Positions 1 through 8,633 of a stretch of 64,000 nt of DNA are shown piece by piece; the stretch's first letter is position 1, and each line of letters begins with the position of its first letter. A program made the translations under genes and the position numbers. The DNA is from Pseudosulfitobacter pseudonitzschiae (GTDB taxonomy: Bacteria > Pseudomonadota > Alphaproteobacteria > Rhodobacterales > Rhodobacteraceae). The stretch covers positions 1,178,001 to 1,242,000 of the forward strand of contig NZ_CP022415.1 of the NCBI RefSeq assembly GCF_002222635.1, written 5' to 3'. The notes beneath the pieces were generated by a model. The model did no database searches, was not told the origin of the DNA, and worked only from the letters and a program-made list of their open reading frames with translations.

Positions 1-198
1 GCATTGCGCGACGCCAATGCCGCCGGCGTGGCCGAACCGCATCTGATCAACAAGGCCATGATGGCCGAGCTTGAGGCACTGCGCGCGACCCATGCCGCCG
101 ACCTGTCCGAGGCGAACACCATCATTGCAGCGATGACACCGCTACTGAAAGAGCCCGCCACCGACGACGACACAGCCAAAGAAGAAGGGGACGCCTGA
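1..198 (+). CDS. Hypothetical protein upstream of zapA (3' end only)
   Basis: The reading frame is already open at the first base, so this is the tail of a gene that begins before the window. The roughly 65 visible residues are rich in Ala, Glu and Leu, have no hydrophobic segment, look helical, and end in an acidic tail (KEEGDA). The stop TGA shares its last base with the ATG of zapA (TGATG), so the two are probably translationally coupled. I recognise no domain. A role near cell division is suggested only by this coupling. Confidence 0.7.
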   Translation, partial: ALRDANAAGVAEPHLINKAMMAELEALRATHAADLSEANTIIAAMTPLLKEPATDDDTAKEEGDA

Positions 199-602
199 TG
201 CCCGAAGTGATCATTTCCATCGGTGGCCGCCAGTTCGAGGTCGCCTGTCAGGAAGGCGAAGACACCTATCTGCAAGCCGCCGCAAAGATGCTGGACGAAG
301 AGGCCAAGGTTCTGTCCGATCAGGTCGGACGGATGCCCGAAGCGCGGATGCTGTTGATGGCCGGACTGATGCTGGCCGACAAAACCGCAAGCGTCGAGGA
401 CCGTGTCGCCGAAATTCAGGCCAGACTGGATGAACGCGAGGCCGAACTGGAAGGGCTGCGCAATCAGGTGATCGAACCCGAGCGCATCGAAATTCCCGTG
501 GTGCCCCAGTCGGTGACCGACACGCTGGCAGAGCTGGCCGCACGGGCGGAATCGCTGGCTGAAGAAGTGCAGGAACGGCTGGACGGCACCTACGAGGGCT
601 AA
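198..602 (+). CDS. zapA: Cell division protein ZapA
   Basis: ZapA-type protein of 134 residues. ZapA binds FtsZ and cross-links protofilaments in the cytoplasmic Z-ring. The N-terminal third matches the family fold: I-x-I-G-G-R-x-F-E-V-A-C at residues 5-16, then the Y-L-Q-A-A-A-K-M-L-D-E stretch. The C-terminal half (from about residue 70) is a Glu/Arg-rich coiled coil, as expected for the dimer/tetramer stalk. The ATG overlaps the stop codon of the preceding gene. The C-terminal extension, about 25 residues beyond typical E. coli-like ZapA, is common in alphaproteobacteria. Family assignment is firm; function in this organism is inferred. Confidence 0.88.
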   Translation: MPEVIISIGGRQFEVACQEGEDTYLQAAAKMLDEEAKVLSDQVGRMPEARMLLMAGLMLADKTASVEDRVAEIQARLDEREAELEGLRNQVIEPERIEIPVVPQSVTDTLAELAARAESLAEEVQERLDGTYEG

Positions 603-978
603 CACTTTCGGTGCAGGACGGTTTGAGCCTTCGTATGTCTAAAATATTATAGTATCAATGGCTTGCGTTGATCTCCTACGGTGATGGTTCAAGTTGTCTT
701 GGTGTGGTTGTTGATGGCAGAACACCCTGTCCGATTGTCTGGCACGTCGCAATACGCCCCCCGCGTGTCGAACGCCGCGCATATCTGCCTATCGGCAGCC
801 GACGAACTCAAGCAGGTTGGTGTTCAGGTTTTGACGGATCAAACAATTCGCCCCCGAACGCCAACGGATTTTGATTATCCGCAGACGGATGCTGTGCATC
901 TGCTTAATGGCGGGTGTGCGGACTTAGTTGCCGTTGCAGGTTGGCTACACAACGTCCGCTTTGGCGATCGTGTAAGGC
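603..978. other. 376-bp stretch without a convincing gene
   Basis: It lies between the convergent ends of zapA and the secreted protein gene. Two short overlapping frames on the plus strand have no ribosome-binding site, no domain and poor codon usage. 6S RNA often lies behind zapA, but I cannot recognise its central bubble or closing stem here. No T-rich terminator is visible either. Confidence 0.4.
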
Positions 979-1899
979 CTAGTCTCCCCCTGCCTTGGAA
1001 ACAAATTCCTCGACACGACTACGAAACGAACTTGAAAAGAACGTAAGTGTTTCTTCGCTGATCGCCTCAAACTCAGCACTGACGATTTCGCGCCCATCGA
1101 CAATCCTCGACACACGCGGTTTTTCTAGGAGCGGGAGCGTCGAGCCGAGCATGGTTTCGCATTCTCCCACCGTGTTGTTTCGGGCGACCTCGAAGAACTC
1201 TTGCGTGTCGAAGTTGAGGCTAAGTTGATTGGTTCGGCACGCGCTGTTGTTCAACGGAACGGCATCGATGAGTTGCCCTTCCCATCGTGTGATCCAATAT
1301 ATTTCGTCCGCGATTTCTCCGACATGGTAGGACTGCACCCACGAGTTTTCGTCAGGCAGCGTCAGCGCGATTTGGCGATACTCACACTTGCCTTCGTTGC
1401 GACTGCATTCAATTTCGACGTGATTGATCGGATAGGCGATCTTGTCGTCGATGATCTCAACCGTGCCTTTCACGGAAGCCCAGTTTTCGGTCATCGTTCC
1501 ACCGAAGTCGAACGGGAAAAAACTGACACTAGTCATGTTCACACGCGAAGCGCGGTATCCGAGCAAATGAATCTGCCAAACGGTCAGCGTGCCCGTGGGT
1601 TCCTCGCCTAAATCCGCCTGAAAGGCCCGTTTTGCACCATCATAATCAGCAAAACCGTCATACATCAGCGAGTTCAAGTTGGCCTGCATGACAAGATCGC
1701 CGGCAGGCGACGCCACCAGGTTAGCTGCGCCGCTGAACATCATCGGGACTGAACTGCGCCGTTCATCCTCGGATAATGTGAGAAGATGTCCGGGCAGATA
1801 GTCACGATACTTTGCGACGGCATCCTCGTCGGCGCGCCCGACACCTGCGAACAAGATGGAAAACATTATTGCGAGCTTAAACATTCGATATGGTGACAT
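979..1899 (-). CDS. Secreted protein of unknown function with a peptidoglycan-binding-like segment
   Basis: The frame opens at 1971, but I place the start at the ATG at 1899, giving 306 residues. This puts a classical signal peptide first (Met-Phe-Lys, hydrophobic core AIMFSILFAG, cleavage near VGRA-DE). About residues 85-115 hold Y-D-G-A-K-R-A-F-Q-A-D-L-G followed by P-T-G-T-L-T, which resembles the helix-turn-helix of PG_binding_1 domains (A-V-x-x-F-Q-x-x-x-G-x-x-x-x-G-x-x). The rest is a beta-rich region with six or so Cys, probably disulfide-bonded in the periplasm. No family name is recognised. The gene stands alone, with a strong inverted repeat about 95 bp upstream of its start. Its AT-richer codon use than the neighbours hints at acquisition. 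Confidence 0.6.
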   Translation of the reverse strand: MSPYRMFKLAIMFSILFAGVGRADEDAVAKYRDYLPGHLLTLSEDERRSSVPMMFSGAANLVASPAGDLVMQANLNSLMYDGFADYDGAKRAFQADLGEEPTGTLTVWQIHLLGYRASRVNMTSVSFFPFDFGGTMTENWASVKGTVEIIDDKIAYPINHVEIECSRNEGKCEYRQIALTLPDENSWVQSYHVGEIADEIYWITRWEGQLIDAVPLNNSACRTNQLSLNFDTQEFFEVARNNTVGECETMLGSTLPLLEKPRVSRIVDGREIVSAEFEAISEETLTFFSSSFRSRVEEFVSKAGGD

Positions 1900-2432
1900 G
1901 TTCACTAGAATCCCGTCAATGTTGGTTATCTTAGACCTACGGCAAGCCGCCATTCCTCTATAGAGTAGCATTGGTCAACTTGGGCTCACAGCCGTCACGC
2001 ATGACACTTTTTGTCAGGCGTGACGCTTGCCCAATTGACTCGAACGGCGGCGGTGCGAACCTCGCCCTCCAACACTCCGCCCGAAATCAAGGCACGCCGT
2101 GCCACCGACCTCTTGGTGTTCGTAGGGCGAACACCTGCCCCATAGCGGGTGCTTTGAACTGTAATCACCATTCATTATCCGCTCCCCGAAGCGGTGAGAT
2201 ACAACGGCATCTACCTAAGTTGCGATGCGCTTTTTCAGTCGTGCGCTGCCCTCGTGTGGCGCAGTCACGTTGGCCTCCTCCCAGACCTTCGCTGCATTAA
2301 GTACAAGCAACTGTTTTGCCCTGCGCAGATGCGATCTGGAGGGACGGCCCGTTTTGCCCGACATTTGACACCGCACAGTCGGGGTGCAGGCGGGGAGACA
2401 GGCAAGACGGCCATAAAATCCGAACTACAACG
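1900..2432. other. 530-bp intergenic region, no gene supported
   Basis: This lies upstream of the secreted-protein gene and downstream of grxD (both minus strand). Several overlapping frames run through it, none with a ribosome-binding site or a protein-like composition. The only clear structure is the inverted repeat at 1993-2025, listed separately. Confidence 0.45.
1993..2025. repeat. 14-bp inverted repeat, loop 5
   Basis: Arms CGTCACGCATGACA (1993-2006) and TGTCAGGCGTGACG (2012-2025) pair at 13 of 14 positions around CTTTT. There is no T-run behind either arm, so it is not a standard terminator. It lies about 95 bp upstream of the secreted-protein start and could be an operator or an RNA hairpin. 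Confidence 0.6.
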
Positions 2433-2459
2433 CAAAAGGGCCAGCGCAGTGCTGGCCCT
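2433..2459 (-). terminator. Intrinsic terminator of grxD
   Basis: On the minus strand a perfect 9-bp stem, AGGGCCAGC / GCTGGCCCT with a 5-nt loop, is followed by TTTT. It begins 22 bp after the grxD stop codon. Confidence 0.75.
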
Positions 2460-2481
2460 CAAGACATGCGGTGCAAGTGCC

Positions 2482-2844
2482 TCAGCCGTTGGCTTCGCGG
2501 ATCTTTTCGGCGGCATCCTTGTCATAGGTCACGCCGTTCTGTTCGAACAATGTGTCCAACTCGCCCGACAGGGTCATTTCGGTGATGATGTCACAGCCGC
2601 CGACGAATTCGCCTTTGACGTAAAGCTGGGGGATGGTGGGCCAGTCGGAATAGTCCTTGATGCCCTGACGTATGCCATCATCGGCCAGCACGTTCACATC
2701 GGTAAATTCCACGCCCATATAGTTCAGCACCCCCGCCACACGGCTGGAGAAACCGCATTGCGGCATGGACTTTGTGCCCTTCATGAACAGCACAACGTCG
2801 TTGCTGGTCACGGTGTCTTTGATTTGTTTTGTTGCGTCGGTCAT
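2482..2844 (-). CDS. grxD: Monothiol glutaredoxin, Grx4 family
   Basis: Protein of 120 residues, the usual Grx4/Grx5 length. The monothiol active site C-G-F-S is at about residue 30, in the context K-G-T-K-x-M-P-Q-C-G-F-S. The cis-Pro stretch [18 protein letters not shown] follows. CGFS glutaredoxins bind a glutathione-ligated [2Fe-2S] cluster at a dimer interface and hand it on, often together with BolA. That fits here, since a bolA gene lies two genes upstream in the same transcript. AAGGAAAA precedes the ATG at a suitable distance. The start overlaps the stop of the small membrane protein gene by 4 bp. Confidence 0.93.
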   Translation of the reverse strand: MTDATKQIKDTVTSNDVVLFMKGTKSMPQCGFSSRVAGVLNYMGVEFTDVNVLADDGIRQGIKDYSDWPTIPQLYVKGEFVGGCDIITEMTLSGELDTLFEQNGVTYDKDAAEKIREANG

Positions 2845-3086
2845 TTGCGTTTTTTCCTTGGTACAAAGGTTTTTGCATATTCCTGCGGGTCGCGCGGCAC
2901 CTTGAAGGTGTAAGAATGGCCGCCACCGGCCCCGCCAGAGTGATAGTTGGCTTCGATCTCGTGATAGCCCGTGCCGGGATCAGAGCCGCGTTCGCTGTCT
3001 TTGTGGTGCCGGATCGACTGGGCCGCCCGCAGCACCGCAAACAGCAGCACCGCGCCGCTTAGAACGATGATGAGGGTGAACTCCAT
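2841..3086 (-). CDS. Small membrane-anchored protein of unknown function
   Basis: Protein of 81 residues between bolA and grxD, overlapping grxD by ATGA and following bolA by 5 bp, so part of one operon. Residues 3-21 form one hydrophobic helix ([17 protein letters not shown]), followed by a hydrophilic tail with His-rich H-H and Y-H-E-I-E-A-N-Y-H, and a very basic end (PRKKRK). No cysteines are present, so it is not a cluster ligand by cysteine. I do not recognise a family. Position suggests it accompanies the BolA/Grx iron-sulfur system, but nothing in the sequence proves that. Confidence 0.7.
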   Translation of the reverse strand: MEFTLIIVLSGAVLLFAVLRAAQSIRHHKDSERGSDPGTGYHEIEANYHSGGAGGGHSYTFKVPRDPQEYAKTFVPRKKRK

Positions 3087-3091
3087 ACGGG

Positions 3092-3334
3092 CTACTCCGG
3101 CGCTTTGGTGGTCAGGGCCAGCGCGTGCAATTCGCCGTTGTTGCCGTCCATCTTGCCCTTGAGGGCGGCATAGACGGCGCGTTGCTGCTGCACGCGGTTC
3201 TGGCCTTTGAAAGATGCGTCAATCACCTCGGCGGCATAGTGGTTGCCGTCCCCCGCAAGGTCGGTGATCGTGATCTTGGCGTCAGGAAAGGACGACCGGA
3301 TCAGGTCTTCGATATCCTTGGCTTGAATGGCCAT
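3092..3334 (-). CDS. bolA: BolA family protein
   Basis: Small BolA-like protein of 80 residues. The fold is visible as the N-terminal helix (I-E-D-L-I-R-S-S-F-P-D-A), the strand I-T-D-L-A-G-D-G-N-H-Y-A-A-E-V, and the helix-turn R-V-Q-Q-Q-R-A-V-Y-A-A-L-K-G-K-M with the conserved C-terminal G-E-L-H-A-L-A-L-T-T. The last His is the ligand BolA contributes to a mixed BolA-Grx [2Fe-2S] cluster. A GTG at 3343 is possible, but GGAG lies 8 nt before the ATG at 3334, so I chose that start. It is the first gene of a bolA-membrane protein-grxD transcript. Confidence 0.88.
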   Translation of the reverse strand: MAIQAKDIEDLIRSSFPDAKITITDLAGDGNHYAAEVIDASFKGQNRVQQQRAVYAALKGKMDGNNGELHALALTTKAPE

Positions 3335-3495
3335 GTGCGGCACTCCAGTGTGATCGTGATGTTCTATCTAGATTTAGGGGCCATAGGGGTGCTGTGCAAG
3401 CGACTAAGCTTGCGGGGGCGGCGCGCGCTGCCTACCTTGAGGTGAAAAGAGGCGTGTGCGCTGCTGGCAGATCGCGGGCCTCAAGGAGAATGAGC

Positions 3496-4464
3496 ATGGA
3501 TATCTTTGAAAACGCACCGGAGCTGGCGCTGGAATGGCACCGCGCGGGTCGGGGTGCCGCATTGGCCACGGTGGTCGAGACTTGGGGCAGCGCGCCACGT
3601 CGTACCGGCGCGATGCTGGTGGTGTCGGGCGACGGCGAAATGATGGGTTCGGTTTCGGGGGGCTGCGTTGAAGGGGCCGTGGTGCTGGAAGCGCAGGACG
3701 CGCTGGCCGAAGGCGCGCCGCGGCTGCTGGAATACGGGGTCAGCGACGGCGATGCCTTTGCCGTTGGGCTGGCTTGTGGCGGTACAATCCGCATCTTGGT
3801 GGAACCCGTGGGCAGCGCGCTGGACGCCCGGTTGCTGGAACAGATCGTCGATGCACGCGCGGCGCGCAGGCAGGTGGCCTATGTGGTGAACACGGCCGAC
3901 TGGTCGCGCGCGGTCGTCAGCGATGGCTATGACACCCGCTTTGCAATGGACCGTTCGGGCGTTGAAGATGACGGGACCACATTTGTTCACATCCACAACC
4001 CGCCCTTGCGGCTGATCGTGGTGGGGGCGGTGCATATCGCGCAAGCGCTGCTGCCGATGGCGCGGATTGCGGGCTATGATCCGGTGGTGATCGACCCGCG
4101 CGGGGCTTTCGGGTCGCAGGCACGCTTTCCCGGCGAAACGATATTGGACGACTGGCCCGACGAAGCGCTGGACGCTGTGGGGCTGGATGCGCGCACGGCG
4201 CTGGTGCTGCTGACCCACGATCCGAAACTGGACGATCCCGCGTTGCACCGTGCGCTGAACTCCAAGGCGTTCTATATCGGCGCTTTGGGGTCGAAACGCA
4301 CCCATGCGTCCCGCGTGGCGCGGTTGGATGCTGCAGGTTTTGACGCAGCGGCGATCGACCGTATTCACGGCCCCGTGGGGTTGGATATCGGCGCGGCCAG
4401 CCCGCCCGAGATCGCGGTGTCGATCCTGGCACAGATGGTACGGGCACTGAGGCGCGGCGCATGA
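3496..4464 (+). CDS. XdhC/CoxI-family molybdenum hydroxylase maturation protein
   Basis: Protein of 322 residues. XdhC-type proteins bind molybdenum cofactor and deliver its sulfurated form to xanthine dehydrogenase or CO-dehydrogenase-like apoenzymes. Visible family marks are the N-terminal A-T-V-V-E-T-W-G-S-A-P-R-R-x-G, the G-S-V-S-G-G-C-V-E segment, C-G-G-T-I-R, and a C-terminal Rossmann half with L-I-V-V-G-A-V-H-I-A-Q and I-G-A-L-G-S-K-R-T-H. AAGGAG (3483-3488) is 7 nt before the ATG at 3496 and only 1 nt before the alternative ATG at 3490. It overlaps the next gene by ATGA and lies upstream of coxSLM, so it probably matures that enzyme. Confidence 0.88.
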   Translation: MDIFENAPELALEWHRAGRGAALATVVETWGSAPRRTGAMLVVSGDGEMMGSVSGGCVEGAVVLEAQDALAEGAPRLLEYGVSDGDAFAVGLACGGTIRILVEPVGSALDARLLEQIVDARAARRQVAYVVNTADWSRAVVSDGYDTRFAMDRSGVEDDGTTFVHIHNPPLRLIVVGAVHIAQALLPMARIAGYDPVVIDPRGAFGSQARFPGETILDDWPDEALDAVGLDARTALVLLTHDPKLDDPALHRALNSKAFYIGALGSKRTHASRVARLDAAGFDAAAIDRIHGPVGLDIGAASPPEIAVSILAQMVRALRRGA

Positions 4465-5474
4465 TCTTTGGCGAGGTGCCATTGGACGAGGCAGAAGGGG
4501 CGATCCTTGCCCATTCTATGCCCGCGCTGAAAGACGGCCAGCCACACCGTATTGCCAAGGGCACGGTTCTGACTGCCGATCACCTGCGCGATCTGGCCGC
4601 AGCGGGGCGCGATCATGTGGTGGTCGCCCAACTGGGCGGGGACGACGTTGAAGAGAACGCCGCCGCATTGGAACTGGCGCAGTCGCTGGTGCCCGACGCA
4701 GATCGGCAGGGTCTGCGTATCTCGGGGGCCGGTGCGGGGCGGGTGAACCTTTATGCGACGACACCCGGTGTGGCGGTGATGGATGTGACGGCAATTGATG
4801 CGCTGAATGCGGTGCATCCGATGATTACCCTTGCTACGGTGCCGCAATATCACCGCTGTGACGATGGCGGCATGGTCGCCACGATCAAGATCATTGCATA
4901 TGGCGTGCCGCGCGCAGCTCTGGCGCAAGCCGCTGCGGCGGGCCGTGCGGCGTTGCGCATCGCGCCGCCGCGCTATGCCACTGCCACGCTGATTGAAAGT
5001 CAGGTGGGCGGGTCTGCGCCTGCGGCCAAGGGGCGTGACGCGATGGCCGGACGGTTGGCGCGGTTGAATATGACCCTGACAGACAGGGTGATCTGCGATC
5101 ACACTCCCCAAGCATTGGCCGCGGCGATCGAAAGGGCTGAAGGCGCGTTTGTGCTGGTGCTGACCGCTTCGGCCACTTCGGACCCGGACGATGTGGCGCC
5201 GCAAGCGCTGCGCGTGGCGGGGGGGCAGGTGGCGGCCTTTGGCATGCCGGTCGATCCCGGTAACCTGCTGTTCTTCGGGCGAATCGGCGTCAAACCCGTG
5301 ATTGGATTGCCCGGTTGTGCACGCTCGCCCGCACTGAATGGCGCGGATTGGGTGCTGGAACGGCTGGTCTGTGGTCTGGATCTGGATCAGAGCGATATTT
5401 CCGCGATGGGCGTCGGAGGCCTGCTCAAGGAGATCCCCACACGTCCGCGCCCGCGCGTTACACCCAAATCCTGA
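4461..5474 (+). CDS. Molybdopterin-binding (MoeA/MogA-like) protein
   Basis: Protein of 337 residues. The N-terminal half resembles MoeA-type proteins (ILAHSMPALKDGQPHRIAKG, then a V-L-T-A-D-H-L segment). The C-terminal half carries a molybdopterin-binding fold with V-L-V-L-T-A-S-A-T-S-D-P-D-D, followed by G-M-P-V-D-P-G-N-L-L and V-I-G-L-P-G-C-A-R-S-P-A-L-N-G. Such proteins sit in cox/xdh clusters and are thought to take part in molybdenum insertion or cofactor handling. It is coupled to the XdhC-like gene by a 4-bp overlap and followed by coxS. The exact reaction is not known to me. Confidence 0.82.
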   Translation: MIFGEVPLDEAEGAILAHSMPALKDGQPHRIAKGTVLTADHLRDLAAAGRDHVVVAQLGGDDVEENAAALELAQSLVPDADRQGLRISGAGAGRVNLYATTPGVAVMDVTAIDALNAVHPMITLATVPQYHRCDDGGMVATIKIIAYGVPRAALAQAAAAGRAALRIAPPRYATATLIESQVGGSAPAAKGRDAMAGRLARLNMTLTDRVICDHTPQALAAAIERAEGAFVLVLTASATSDPDDVAPQALRVAGGQVAAFGMPVDPGNLLFFGRIGVKPVIGLPGCARSPALNGADWVLERLVCGLDLDQSDISAMGVGGLLKEIPTRPRPRVTPKS

Positions 5475-5580
5475 CCCGTTCCGTTAGCGCATTGTGAACA
5501 TTGCTGCGTAGTTTGCAGTTTTCAAAACGCAGGCCGCGTGCTTAACTTCCTTCAATGGAGAGTTGAACAGGGAGAACATC

Positions 5581-6066
5581 ATGACACAGGTCAACATGAC
5601 CGTGAACGGCAAGGCGGCGTCCGGCGACGTCGAGGGTCGGACACTTCTGGCGCAATTCTTGCGCGACGCTCAAGGGCTGACCGGCACCCACGTGGGCTGT
5701 GACACCAGCCAGTGCGGCGCCTGTGTCGTGCATGTGGATGGTCAGGCGGTAAAATCCTGCACCATGCTGGCGCTGGAAGCCGATGGCGCGCAGGTCAACA
5801 CCATCGAAGGGCAGGCCAACGCCGACGGATCGCTGAACGTGATCCAGCAGGCGTTTCAGGACCACCACGGTTTGCAATGCGGGTTCTGCACCCCCGGCAT
5901 GGTGATGAGTGCGGCGGCGCTGTTGAAAGACAACCCCAAGCCCACCGAGACCGAAGTGCGCGACTATCTGGAGGGGAATATTTGCCGCTGCACGGGCTAT
6001 CACAACATTGTCAAAGCGATCCTCGCGGCATCCGGTCAGGATGTCAGTGCCATCGCCGCTGAATAA
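5581..6066 (+). CDS. coxS: Aerobic carbon-monoxide-dehydrogenase-like small (2Fe-2S) subunit
   Basis: Protein of 161 residues with the two [2Fe-2S] clusters typical of molybdenum hydroxylase small subunits. The plant-type cluster uses C-D-T-S-Q-C-G-A-C (about residues 40-48) plus the Cys of K-S-C-T-M. The helical-domain cluster uses C-G-F-C-T-P-G-M and C-R-C-T-G-Y. It passes electrons between the molybdenum site in CoxL and the FAD in CoxM. GGGAG lies 7-8 nt before the ATG at 5581; a TTG at 5563 is less likely. Gene order is S-L-M, the arrangement associated with form II enzymes. Confidence 0.92.
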   Translation: MTQVNMTVNGKAASGDVEGRTLLAQFLRDAQGLTGTHVGCDTSQCGACVVHVDGQAVKSCTMLALEADGAQVNTIEGQANADGSLNVIQQAFQDHHGLQCGFCTPGMVMSAAALLKDNPKPTETEVRDYLEGNICRCTGYHNIVKAILAASGQDVSAIAAE

Positions 6067-6079
6067 TCTGAAATCAATT

Positions 6080-6126
6080 GGGGGCCAGCCCCCAAGCCCC
6101 CGGGATATTGAACGCCAAAAGAAACA
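6080..6126. repeat. GC-rich Rhodobacteraceae-type intergenic repeat, copy 1
   Basis: It reads G5-CC-AG-C5, then a C-run, GGGATATT and a CCAAAAGAAA tail. It matches the copy at 8545-8590 in the same order of blocks, with point changes and a degenerate TTGGCC block. Both copies flank coxL. I know this repeat from many roseobacter intergenic regions; its role is unknown. Confidence 0.6.
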
Positions 6127-6166
6127 GGGGGCGTGGGAGAGGGTCGCATTTAGGGAGGACTAAATT

Positions 6167-8527
6167 ATGCCAAAAGACGGAGGCATCGGCGCCAGCTCAA
6201 AACGGCGCGAGGACGTCCGGTTTCTGACCGGTGAAGGCAATTATACCGACGACATCAATCTGCGCGGACAGGCACATGTGTTTTTTCTGCGGTCGGATAT
6301 TGCACACGGAACGATCAACAGCATCGACACTGCAGCGGCTGAAGGGATGCCGGGTGTTGTGAAGGTTTTTACATCGAAAGATTTCGAAGGCGTGGGCGGA
6401 ATGCCCTGCGGCTGGCAGGTGACCGACAAGCACGGCGATCCGATGCAGGAACCGGGGCATCCGATTTTGGCGACGGGCAAGGTGCGCCATGTGGGCGAAC
6501 CGATTGCCGCCGTCGTGGCCGAGACGCTGGAACAGGCGCGTGACGCGGCCGAAGCGATTGACGTGGATATTTCGGAACTGCCCGCCGTGGTGGACATGAA
6601 GGCCGCGTTGAAGGCGGATGCGCCCAAGGTGCATGACGAGTTGCCCGGCAACCTGTGCTATGACTGGGGTTTTGTCGAGGAGAACAAGGCCGCGGTCGAA
6701 GAGGCGTTTCAGAACGCGGCCCATGTGACCACGCTGGAGTTGCGCAACAACCGTCTGGTGGCCAACCCGATGGAGCCGCGCGTGGCGGTGGGCGACTTTG
6801 CCCGCGGCACCGGCGACCACACGCTTTATACCACCAGCCAGAACCCCCATGTGATCCGTCTGTTGATGGGTGCATTTGTGCTGGGCATTCCCGAGCACAA
6901 GCTGCGCGTGGTGGCACCCGATGTGGGCGGCGGCTTTGGCACCAAGATCTTCCATTATCAGGAAGAAGCTTTTGTGACTTTCGCGGCCAAGGCGTGCAAC
7001 CGTCCGGTCAAATGGACATCGAGCCGGTCAGAAGCGTTCATGTCGGACGCCCACGGGCGCGACCATGTGACGACAATCCAGCTGGCGCTGGATGCGGACA
7101 ACAATTTTACCGCGCTGCGCACCGACACACATGCGAATATGGGCGCTTATCTCAGCACCTTTGCGCCGTCGGTGCCCACATGGCTGCATGGCACGCTGAT
7201 GGCGGGCAACTACCGCACACCACTGATCTATGTGAATGTCAAAGCGGTGTTCACCAACACGGTGCCAGTCGATGCCTATCGTGGCGCAGGTCGACCCGAG
7301 GCGACATTCCAGTTGGAGCGTGTCATCGATAAGGCCGCGATCGAACTGGGGGTGGATGCGGTCGCGCTGCGCCGTCAGAACTTTATCACCGAGTTCCCCT
7401 ATGCCACGCCTGTAGCGGTGGAATATGACACCGGCGATTATGTGGCGACGATGGACAAGCTGACCGAGATTGCCGATCTGGCCGGTTTCGACGCGCGTCG
7501 CAAGGCAAGCGAAGCGCGCGGCAAGCTGCGCGGCTTGGGTGTCAACTGCTATATCGAGGCCTGCGGTATCGCGCCGTCGAACCTTGTCGGGCAGTTGGGC
7601 GCACGGGCGGGTTTGTTTGAAAGTGCAACGGTGCGCGTCAATGCCACCGGCGGTCTGGTCGTGATGACGGGCAGCCACAGCCACGGGCAGGGTCATGAGA
7701 CCGCGTTCCCACAGGTGATTGCAGAGATGATCGGCATCGACGAGAGCATGATCGAGATCGTGCATGGCGACACTGCCAACACGCCGATGGGCATGGGCAC
7801 CTATGGCTCACGCTCTATCGCGGTGGGCGGATCGGCGATGGTGCGGGCAACCGAAAAGATTATCGCCAAGGCCAAGAAGATCGCCAGCCACCTGCTGGAG
7901 GCCTCGGAAAACGATATCGAGTTGAAGGACGGCGCGTTCAGCGTGGCCGGCACCGACAAATCGGTCGCTTGGGGCGATGTGACGCTGGCCGCCTACGTGC
8001 CGCACAACTATCCGCTGGAGGATATCGAACCGGGTCTGGAGGAGACGGCGTTTTACGACCCGTCGAACTTTACCTATCCTTCGGGCGCCTATGCCTGCGA
8101 GGTCGAAGTTGACCGCGACACTGGACAGGTGACCATCGAACGTTTTGCAGCGGCAGATGATTTTGGCAATATCATCAACCCGATGATCGTGTCGGGTCAG
8201 GTGCATGGCGGCATTGCACAGGGGATCGGGCAGGCATTGCTGGAGAACTGCGCCTATGACGAGAACGGCCAGCTGCTGAGCGCGTCCTATATGGATTACG
8301 CGATGCCGCGCGCCTATGACATGCCGTTTTTCGACGTGGATCATTCGTGCCAGACTCCGTGTACGCACAACCCGTTGGGTGTGAAAGGCTGCGGCGAGGC
8401 GGGGGCGATCGGATCGCCGCCAGCGGTTGTCGGGGCTGTGGTCAATGCGCTGCGTTCGGCGGGCAAGGATGTGACGCACATCGATATGCCGCTGTCGCCG
8501 TCGCGTGTTTGGGCGGCGATGCAATAG
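6167..8527 (+). CDS. coxL: Molybdenum hydroxylase large subunit, CoxL form II type
   Basis: Catalytic subunit of 786 residues, the usual CoxL length, carrying the molybdopterin cytosine dinucleotide site. Visible features are the N-terminal R-R-E-D-V-R-F-L-T-G-E-G-N-Y-T-D-D, the G-G-G-F-G-T-K loop, and near the C-terminus G-C-G-E-A-G-A-I-G-S with the catalytic base Glu. The active-site loop at residues 370-376 reads AYRGAGR. Form I CO dehydrogenases have AYxCSFR with a copper-ligating Cys, so this enzyme lacks that Cys. Form II proteins are of uncertain substrate, and strains with form II alone have been reported not to oxidise CO. AGGGAGGA precedes the start. Confidence 0.92.
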   Translation: MPKDGGIGASSKRREDVRFLTGEGNYTDDINLRGQAHVFFLRSDIAHGTINSIDTAAAEGMPGVVKVFTSKDFEGVGGMPCGWQVTDKHGDPMQEPGHPILATGKVRHVGEPIAAVVAETLEQARDAAEAIDVDISELPAVVDMKAALKADAPKVHDELPGNLCYDWGFVEENKAAVEEAFQNAAHVTTLELRNNRLVANPMEPRVAVGDFARGTGDHTLYTTSQNPHVIRLLMGAFVLGIPEHKLRVVAPDVGGGFGTKIFHYQEEAFVTFAAKACNRPVKWTSSRSEAFMSDAHGRDHVTTIQLALDADNNFTALRTDTHANMGAYLSTFAPSVPTWLHGTLMAGNYRTPLIYVNVKAVFTNTVPVDAYRGAGRPEATFQLERVIDKAAIELGVDAVALRRQNFITEFPYATPVAVEYDTGDYVATMDKLTEIADLAGFDARRKASEARGKLRGLGVNCYIEACGIAPSNLVGQLGARAGLFESATVRVNATGGLVVMTGSHSHGQGHETAFPQVIAEMIGIDESMIEIVHGDTANTPMGMGTYGSRSIAVGGSAMVRATEKIIAKAKKIASHLLEASENDIELKDGAFSVAGTDKSVAWGDVTLAAYVPHNYPLEDIEPGLEETAFYDPSNFTYPSGAYACEVEVDRDTGQVTIERFAAADDFGNIINPMIVSGQVHGGIAQGIGQALLENCAYDENGQLLSASYMDYAMPRAYDMPFFDVDHSCQTPCTHNPLGVKGCGEAGAIGSPPAVVGAVVNALRSAGKDVTHIDMPLSPSRVWAAMQ

Positions 8528-8544
8528 AGCCGATGGGTGGTTTC

Positions 8545-8590
8545 GGGGGCGCTGCCCCCGGACCCCCGAGATATTTTTGGCCAAAAGATA
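8545..8590. repeat. GC-rich Rhodobacteraceae-type intergenic repeat, copy 2
   Basis: A G5-C-GCTG-C5 hairpin arm is followed by GG-A-C5-GAGATATTTTTGGCCAAAAGAT. It is the better preserved copy and lies in the coxL-coxM gap. The GGGGGC/GCCCCC arms can form a hairpin in the cox mRNA. Confidence 0.65.
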
Positions 8591-8633
8591 CGGGCAAGGC
8601 CGGTCTGATGGCTGTACGGAAAGGACGCGGAAT

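Noticed and set aside
603-978. 6S RNA behind zapA
   Set aside because: The position is suggestive, but no long closing stem with a central bubble could be found by eye. An Infernal search would decide.
681-1046. Possible 121-residue protein downstream of zapA
   Set aside because: Overlaps the 3' end of the secreted-protein gene, no ribosome-binding site, no domain.
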